The notes beneath the pieces are model-generated. The model was not told where the DNA came from. It was given only the letters and a program-made list of their open reading frames with translations, and ran no database searches. A DNA stretch of 64,000 nucleotides, from contig UQKW01000001.1 in the NCBI GenBank assembly GCA_900541885.1, forward strand, positions 1-64,000, in the 5' to 3' direction. Shown piece after piece: positions 58,795-64,000 of this stretch. A program made the position numbers and the translations under genes. This DNA comes from an uncultured Collinsella sp. (lineage in GTDB: Bacteria; Actinomycetota; Coriobacteriia; Coriobacteriales; Coriobacteriaceae). Numbering within the stretch: the first letter of the stretch is position 1; the number at the start of each line of letters is the position of its first letter.

Positions 58795-59658
58795 CTATTG
58801 TACGCCGTTGGGATAGGCGATGCGCGCGGCAAGGCACTCAAGTGCCAGTACCAGGGCAAAACCGCAGCTCACGTCACTCAAAAAATGCGCGCCGATCACG
58901 ATGCGCCCAAAGGCGACGAACGCTGCGACGGCCGCTGCCGCCCAAAAGATCACGCGGCGACGCGAAGGTTTTTCCTTAAAGGCTGCCGCGGGAAGCCCGG
59001 CGAGCATAAGGCCGATCGCCGCATGCGCCGTGTGTCCGCTCGCAAACGACTTGAACCCGTCCTTAATCACGCCGGCGGCGATATAGGCCCACTTGTCGGG
59101 GTTGCCGATCACCCACCACGGCTGAAAATTGAGCCCCGGCGTGACCTCGATCACGCGCATGCGCGGACGCGACCACAACGGCTTAACAATGACGTTGAGG
59201 ATAATGGCCTGAGCGACCCACACGGCAAGCACCATCAACGCCCAGCGCGTAAGCTCGCCGGGCTCGGTCGTGCGCGTGAGGCGGTAGGCAATGAGGTTGG
59301 CTGCGATGACCAACGCAAACGTCAGAACCAGCTGAAACGCAATAAGCTTGCCGCCGACGCGCAGCGATCCGATAATCTCGTAGCCGACCAGGCCCACGTT
59401 GATCAAAACGCCCAGCGCGGCGAGCCATTTGCTCCCCCTGGAATCGGGGCGTGTCGAGCGCACGAGCATAACGCCCGCGATGCTCGCCGTCAGCTCGAAC
59501 GGCAGCTCGCCGGCCGCCTCGACAAAGCGACCGTACATGCTGCCGATGTTGAACAGCGCACTCGAGATTTGATAATCAAAGAAGCTGCCCACGCCCAGAC
59601 AAAGGCACAGGACAACCGCGATAATGGCGACATCTTTCTTATAGATGTATCCGAACAT
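58795..59658 (-). CDS. PAP2-family membrane phosphatase
   Basis: The 287-residue integral membrane protein has about six helices and all three PAP2 phosphatase motifs: KPLWSRPR, SGHTAHA and GAHFLSDV. It may act on undecaprenyl pyrophosphate, phosphatidic acid or a related lipid phosphate at the outer face. A long N-terminal membrane region precedes the motifs. AAAGGAAAG stands before the ATG. Confidence 0.87.
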   Translation of the reverse strand: MFGYIYKKDVAIIAVVLCLCLGVGSFFDYQISSALFNIGSMYGRFVEAAGELPFELTASIAGVMLVRSTRPDSRGSKWLAALGVLINVGLVGYEIIGSLRVGGKLIAFQLVLTFALVIAANLIAYRLTRTTEPGELTRWALMVLAVWVAQAIILNVIVKPLWSRPRMRVIEVTPGLNFQPWWVIGNPDKWAYIAAGVIKDGFKSFASGHTAHAAIGLMLAGLPAAAFKEKPSRRRVIFWAAAAVAAFVAFGRIVIGAHFLSDVSCGFALVLALECLAARIAYPNGVQ

Positions 59659-59694
59659 GCTTTCCTTTCGATGGGGCTGGAATCAACCTGCGAG

Positions 59695-59734
59695 GTGGCG
59701 GGGCAAAGAACAACTGGTAGCTCTGCCCCGCCAC
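59695..59734 (-). other. hairpin after mfd
   Basis: Arms GTGGCGGGGCA and TGCCCCGCCAC with an 18-base loop, 11 bp after the mfd stop. It is not followed by a T-run; a weak terminator or RNA-end hairpin is possible. Confidence 0.5.
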
Positions 59735-59745
59735 GCCCCTACTTG

Positions 59746-62700
59746 TTAGTCATCGTCGCTCGTGCCTAATTGCTGCAGCAGCATGAGTGCCGCGGCCACG
59801 GGGCCGGTGCCGTCGCTGGCGTCGAGACCGCGACCCAGGCCGCTGCCCGCGCCGGCGCCCGCCTTGTAGGGCACCGATAGCTTGCGGCTCTTGGGGAAGT
59901 TCACCGCACCGTAGCGAGTCTTAAGCTCAAAGGCCACCTTCTTGGGCACTTCGACGCCCAAAAACGTGATGCGTCCGCCGCTGAGCGTGACGCTCTCGAG
60001 CCCCAGGCGCTCGCCGCGAATACGAATGCGCGCGCGGTTGAACAGGTTGAGTCCCGCCAACGGCAGCTCGCCATGCGCGGCCTCGGTCTCCTCCTGCACC
60101 TCGTCGATGCTCTCCAGGTCCTCGGCCGCCGCGAGCTTGCGGTACACGAGCACGCGCTGGTCCACCGCCGGCATGTACTCCTCGGACAAGAAGTAGTCGG
60201 CCGGCAGGTTGATGCCCACGCTCGCCGCCTCCACGCCGGCATCGTCGTCGCCGCGCGCCTCGGCCACGGCCTGTCCCAGCATCTGCGTAAACAGGTCAAA
60301 GCCCACACTCGACAGGTTGCCGTGTTGCTCGGCTCCCATAAGCGAGCCGGCGCCGCGAATCTCCAGATCGCGCATGGCGATGCGCATGCCGCTGCCCAGG
60401 TCTTGGAACTCGGAAAGTGCAGTCAGGCGTGCCGTGGCCTCCTCGGTAAGCGGCAGCTCGCCCGGGAACATAAAGTACGCATAGGCCTGCGTGGCAGAGC
60501 GGCCCACACGGCCCTTGAGCTGGTAGAGCTGCGCCAGGCCCAAGCGCTGCGAGTCCTCGATGATCAGCGTGTTGGCGGTCGCGTTGTCGATGCCGCTCTC
60601 CACGATGGTCGTGGCAATGAGCACGTCAATCTTTTTGGTCGCGAACTCGATCATCACGTCCTCGACCTCGCGCGGGCTCATCTTGCCGTGTGCCACGCCC
60701 ACGCGCGCCTCGGGCGCGGCCTCGTGCACGCGCGCCACGGCATCGTCGATGGTCTTGACGCGGTTGGACACGTAATACACCTGACCGCCGCGGCCCACCT
60801 CCAGGCGAATCGCCGCACTCACCACGTCGGGGTCGTACTCCCCCACGTGCACGATCACGGGACGACGCCCGGTCGGCGGCGTGGTAATCAGGCTCATGTC
60901 GCGCACGCCGCTCGTGGCCATCTGCATGGTTCGCGGAATCGGCGTTGCCGAGAGCGTGAGCACGTCGATTTGCTCGCGCAGGTTTTTGAGCTGCTCCTTG
61001 TGCTGCACACCAAAGCGCTGCTCCTCGTCGATGATCACCATGCCCAGGTTCTTGGGGTTCACATCGGCAGAAAGCAAGCGGTGCGTGCCGATGAGCACAT
61101 CAATCGTGCCCTCGGCAAACGCCTTGAGCGCGCGCTTTTGCTGCGCCGGGGTACGGAAGCGGCTGAGCACCTCGACCTCCAGGCCAAACGGGGCAAAGCG
61201 CTCAAAGAATGTCTCGTAGTGCTGTTGGGCCAGAATGGTCGTGGGGCAGAGCACCATGACCTGGCGGCCGGAGTCCACGCACTTAAACGCCGCGCGCAGG
61301 GCGACCTCGGTCTTGCCAAAGCCCACGTCGCCGCACAGCAGACGGTCCATGGGCTTGGGCGCCTCCATGTCGGCCTTGATGTCGGCGATAGCCTCCAGCT
61401 GGTCGCGTGTCTCGTCGTAGGGGAAGCTCTCCTCCATCTCGATCTGCTCGGGCGTATCGGGCGGACAAGCGATACCGGTAATCGACGAGCGGCGCGTATA
61501 CAGGTCAACCAGGTCAAACGCCAGCTTTTTGGCGTTCTTGCGCGCCTTGTTGGTGGCACGCGTCCAGTCGGCGGTGTTGAGCCTGGTCAGGCGCGGCTTG
61601 TCGCCGTCGGGGCCAACATAGCGCGTGATGCGGTCGACCTGCTCGAGCGGCACGTAGAGCTTGTCGCCATCGGCATATTCCAGCAAAAAGTAGTCGCGCT
61701 CCTTGCCGCCCACTTCTTGGCGCGCGATCTCGCTAAAGAGCGCGATGCCGTGAGTGGCGTGCACCACGTAGTCGCCCGGCTTAAACGGGAACGTGATCTG
61801 CGTAATGTCCACCTTGCGGCGGCTGCGCGCGCGATTGGCGTCCATGCGGGCGTTGAGGTCGGCGATTGAGAACACGGCCAGGTTGGCATCGGGCACCACC
61901 ACGCCCTGCGGCAAGGCAGCATCGACAAAGGTCACGCGCCCGCGCGAGATGGTGGGCACGGCGGCACCGGCGGCAGCCTGGGCGGCACCCGCCTCGAGCG
62001 AGCGGGCGTTGAGCGCGTCGGCGCGACGCTCGCGAATGGAAGCATGGGCCTCCTGGCGTGCGGCACGGTCGGCGGAATCCGCTGCTGCCACGCGCACGCG
62101 GTCGCCGATAGCGCCGGCATTTTCGGGCGCGGCGGTCAGCGATTCCTCAAAGGTAATGCCCTCGTCGCCAAAGGTGAGCTCCATCGACTCACGCGCACCG
62201 CGGTCGGGGATGGCAAACACGCAGGCATAGCGCTTGCCCACGACCTCCTGGATGCGCGTCATAAAGCGATTGTCCGAGCCCGCGATGGCCGGCTGCTCAA
62301 TCTTGAGCTCTGCCGTCACCGCACCGCCGGCACGGATCAGGCTCACATAGTTCAGGCGCTGCTGAGCACCAAAATCGAGCTGCTGGGCGCGTACATACAG
62401 GCCATCCAGTCGGTCAATCCCCGCCTCGCCGGCACGCGCCTCGATATCCTCGTAGGCGCGCAGGCAATCGTCGAACAGCGAGCGCGGCTCGGACAGCACC
62501 ACGAGCGCCTTGCCGCTCACATGCGACAGCGGGCTCACGGTCTGGCCGTACATCACCGGCAAAAAGCGGTCGAGCTCAGGCGTGACGATGCGCGCATCCA
62601 CCATCTCGAGCAGCGCCGCCAACTTGCTGTCGTCCTGGCTGGCGCGGTAGAGCGCCACATGCATGTTGTGGACGGCGTCGTCGGTGAGTGCGAGCTCGCG

Positions 62701-63378
62701 ACAGGGGAAGATCTCGATGCTGTCCTCGTTGCCGATGGTCTGGCCCGTGGAGCTCACCATGCGGCGGATGCGGTCGATCTCGTCGCCAAAGAACTCAATG
62801 CGCACGGGCGCTTTCTCTTGTGCGGGGAATACCTCGACGGTGTCGCCGTGCACACGGAACAGGCCGGGCGCGTCGGCGGCGCCGGCATTGGTGTAGCCCA
62901 TGCCCACCAGGCGCTGCGGCACCTCGTCAAAAGGAATCTCCTCGCCCACCGCAAAAGTGGTGGACTCCCAATAGCGACTCTCGACCGGCGGCACGCAGCG
63001 CAGCAGCGCGCGGGCCGAGGCGACCATGATGCAGTTGTCCCCGCGCACGATGCGCCCGAGCGCCTCGCAGCGTTGGGCCACCACGGCATCGTCGGGCGCC
63101 TGTTCGCGCCAAGGGTAGTCCTTGCGCTCGGGAAAGCGGCACACGTGCGCCAGGCCCACATAGGCGGCCAGACTACGTGCGGCACGATCGGCCGCATCCT
63201 CGCCACTCACGATGTAGACCGTGGGGCGCGGACGACGCGCAAACTGGGCGGCAGCCATAAGCGTTCGGCCCGACTGAGACACGGCCAGCGTCACGTCCTC
63301 GCCAGAATCGAGCCCGGCCTCGACGGTCTGCAGTGCCTCGGCAGTGTAGAGCTGCGCGGCTATACGGTGAATGAGCAT
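59746..63378 (-). CDS. mfd: transcription-repair coupling factor
   Basis: The 1210-residue SF2 translocase displaces stalled RNA polymerase and recruits UvrA. The UvrB-like N-terminal domains are followed by an Ala-rich insertion (RRADALNARSLEAGAAQAAAG) before the RNA-polymerase interaction domain (FKPGDYVVHATHGIALFSEI). Helicase motifs are CGDVGFGKTEVALRAA (Walker A), IDEEQRFGVQHKE (DEEQ box) and ESGIDNATANTLIIED, with LKGRVGRSATQAYAYF, and the C-terminal TRCF domain. I chose ATG 63378 with GGAGG 7 bases upstream. Confidence 0.96.
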   Translation of the reverse strand: MLIHRIAAQLYTAEALQTVEAGLDSGEDVTLAVSQSGRTLMAAAQFARRPRPTVYIVSGEDAADRAARSLAAYVGLAHVCRFPERKDYPWREQAPDDAVVAQRCEALGRIVRGDNCIMVASARALLRCVPPVESRYWESTTFAVGEEIPFDEVPQRLVGMGYTNAGAADAPGLFRVHGDTVEVFPAQEKAPVRIEFFGDEIDRIRRMVSSTGQTIGNEDSIEIFPCRELALTDDAVHNMHVALYRASQDDSKLAALLEMVDARIVTPELDRFLPVMYGQTVSPLSHVSGKALVVLSEPRSLFDDCLRAYEDIEARAGEAGIDRLDGLYVRAQQLDFGAQQRLNYVSLIRAGGAVTAELKIEQPAIAGSDNRFMTRIQEVVGKRYACVFAIPDRGARESMELTFGDEGITFEESLTAAPENAGAIGDRVRVAAADSADRAARQEAHASIRERRADALNARSLEAGAAQAAAGAAVPTISRGRVTFVDAALPQGVVVPDANLAVFSIADLNARMDANRARSRRKVDITQITFPFKPGDYVVHATHGIALFSEIARQEVGGKERDYFLLEYADGDKLYVPLEQVDRITRYVGPDGDKPRLTRLNTADWTRATNKARKNAKKLAFDLVDLYTRRSSITGIACPPDTPEQIEMEESFPYDETRDQLEAIADIKADMEAPKPMDRLLCGDVGFGKTEVALRAAFKCVDSGRQVMVLCPTTILAQQHYETFFERFAPFGLEVEVLSRFRTPAQQKRALKAFAEGTIDVLIGTHRLLSADVNPKNLGMVIIDEEQRFGVQHKEQLKNLREQIDVLTLSATPIPRTMQMATSGVRDMSLITTPPTGRRPVIVHVGEYDPDVVSAAIRLEVGRGGQVYYVSNRVKTIDDAVARVHEAAPEARVGVAHGKMSPREVEDVMIEFATKKIDVLIATTIVESGIDNATANTLIIEDSQRLGLAQLYQLKGRVGRSATQAYAYFMFPGELPLTEEATARLTALSEFQDLGSGMRIAMRDLEIRGAGSLMGAEQHGNLSSVGFDLFTQMLGQAVAEARGDDDAGVEAASVGINLPADYFLSEEYMPAVDQRVLVYRKLAAAEDLESIDEVQEETEAAHGELPLAGLNLFNRARIRIRGERLGLESVTLSGGRITFLGVEVPKKVAFELKTRYGAVNFPKSRKLSVPYKAGAGAGSGLGRGLDASDGTGPVAAALMLLQQLGTSDDD

Positions 63379-63403
63379 GCTGTTCCTCCGGCATTGCAAC
63401 GCC

Positions 63404-63431
63404 AAAAGCCCGCCGAGGCAAGCTCGGCGGG
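63404..63431 (-). terminator. terminator between the ATP-grasp-like gene and mfd
   Basis: Perfect stem CCCGCCGAG / CTCGGCGGG with a 5-base loop followed by CTTTTGG on the minus strand, just before the mfd ribosome site. The rest of 63432-63600 shows nothing I can name. Confidence 0.7.
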
Positions 63432-63600
63432 TCGTTCGTCAAATTCGTTGCTTGTCATGGTAGCGCATGGAGAGGACTCCGGCTCAAGCGTACGCCCAGC
63501 CCCGCAACAAAAACGCCAGATAGAACTGGATTCACCGGCTTCGCCAAAATCTCCCCGTCACGTCGAACGCCGCAACCACGGAAGGTGTCCCGAGAAACGG

Positions 63601-64000
63601 CTATTCCTCAAAAAAGCTTGCGACGTTCAAGCGACTCGTCCACTCACCTATGGTGTTGGCAAAACCGACGCGTGTGTACACGCCCGCAAAACGGCCGCGA
63701 TACAGGTACAGGCCTTCCATATTAGAAGCGGGCGCAAAACCAAGATCATCCACAAGTCCTTTGGGCGCCTCTCCTCGATGCGGCCCATCGACAAGCGTCC
63801 CGCGCAAGCAGGGCGTCTGATACTGCTGAGCATACTCCTGTACAATCGCCCCAGCGGCCGCAGCGCGAGCAAGCACCTGAGGCCATTCCCGTTCCGCGAC
63901 ATCCAAACCAGCGACAACGCCAACCGCATTGTAGCCGCCGCACGGCTTGACAATCCACCGATCCTTTTCGGCAAATCGCGACAACTGGGTGCTTTCATCC
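63601..64000 (-). CDS. ATP-grasp-like protein, C-terminal part (cut by window edge)
   Basis: The open frame runs without stop to the window end, giving 132 visible residues. KDRWIVKPCGGYNAVGVVAGLDV resembles the phosphate-binding loop of ATP-grasp enzymes, and MEGLYLYRGRFAGVYTRVGFANTIGEWTSRLN has the acidic-basic pattern of their metal-binding end. The arrangement recalls circularly permuted ATP-grasp/glutathionylspermidine-synthase-like proteins that ligate amines or amino acids. The substrate cannot be named from the fragment. The start lies outside the window. Confidence 0.55.
   Translation of the reverse strand, partial: DESTQLSRFAEKDRWIVKPCGGYNAVGVVAGLDVAEREWPQVLARAAAAGAIVQEYAQQYQTPCLRGTLVDGPHRGEAPKGLVDDLGFAPASNMEGLYLYRGRFAGVYTRVGFANTIGEWTSRLNVASFFEE

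Noticed and set aside
60073..61869. 598-codon plus-strand frame opposite mfd
   Set aside because: Shadow of mfd, with composition typical of reverse-complement translation.
1..64000. CRISPR array or insertion sequence
   Set aside because: No regularly spaced identical repeats with unique spacers and no transposase frame were seen; the repeats are palindromic intergenic elements.

Overview
This window looks like a chromosome segment of a high-GC, single-membrane actinobacterium of the Coriobacteriia, most likely a gut Collinsella or close relative. The grounds are a Tad pilus locus without a secretin, a Gram-positive-type T-box in front of pheS, abundant mannose-family PTS and GntR genes, and overall gene style. 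No 16S gene is present, so the genus is an inference.

Layout. 1-87: tail of a DinJ/RelB-like antitoxin. 130-6763 (minus): Tad/Flp pilus operon cpaB-tadZ-tadA-tadB-tadC-flp, then an unknown anchored protein and two small TadE/pilin-like proteins. 7016-11120 (minus): rsgA and a Ca2+-type P-type ATPase separated by a long palindrome. 11563-13023 (plus): pyruvate kinase. 13227-14087: zinc phospholipase C-like protein. 14155-16871 (minus): a CbiM-Q-O metal importer with a NikR-type operator, so probably nickel. 17128-21217 (minus): pheST under a T-box. 21346-22920: M32 carboxypeptidase. 23187-28086 (minus): glmM, a DUF4012 surface protein and a DMT transporter.

28376-34582: a tRNA-Val followed by an accessory block: a DUF5710 protein, a divergent Sau3AI-like restriction endonuclease and C5-cytosine methyltransferase, an unknown protein, and an AlbA_2/ATPase/wHTH protein with a striking array of TTATCTCTC repeats upstream. 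35152-42030: M16C protease, a hicAB toxin-antitoxin pair, 5-formyl-THF cyclo-ligase, metA (acetyl type) and an L-2-hydroxyacid dehydrogenase.

42163-56659 is the most interesting part. Three FrlB-like SIS-domain proteins (sugar-phosphate isomerase or Amadori-product deglycase type), three GntR/HutC regulators, a complete mannose-family PTS (IIAB, IIC, IID) and a DMT exporter lie together. Repeated operator-like words connect each regulator to its targets. I read this as an uptake-and-deglycation system for fructosamine-type (Amadori) compounds: the PTS phosphorylates the substrate on entry, SIS enzymes split it, and the DMT protein may export the released amine or amino acid. recQ, yitT and a HAD phosphatase are interspersed. 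57056-64000 (minus): a GNAT acetyltransferase, threonine aldolase-like enzyme, PAP2 phosphatase, mfd, and the end of an ATP-grasp-like protein.

Intergenic DNA is rich in palindromic repeat families. They include a 230-bp two-copy element, a modular element found directly after two stop codons, a 45-bp hairpin in three copies, and tandem nested palindromes. Several supply stop codons or terminators to neighbouring genes.
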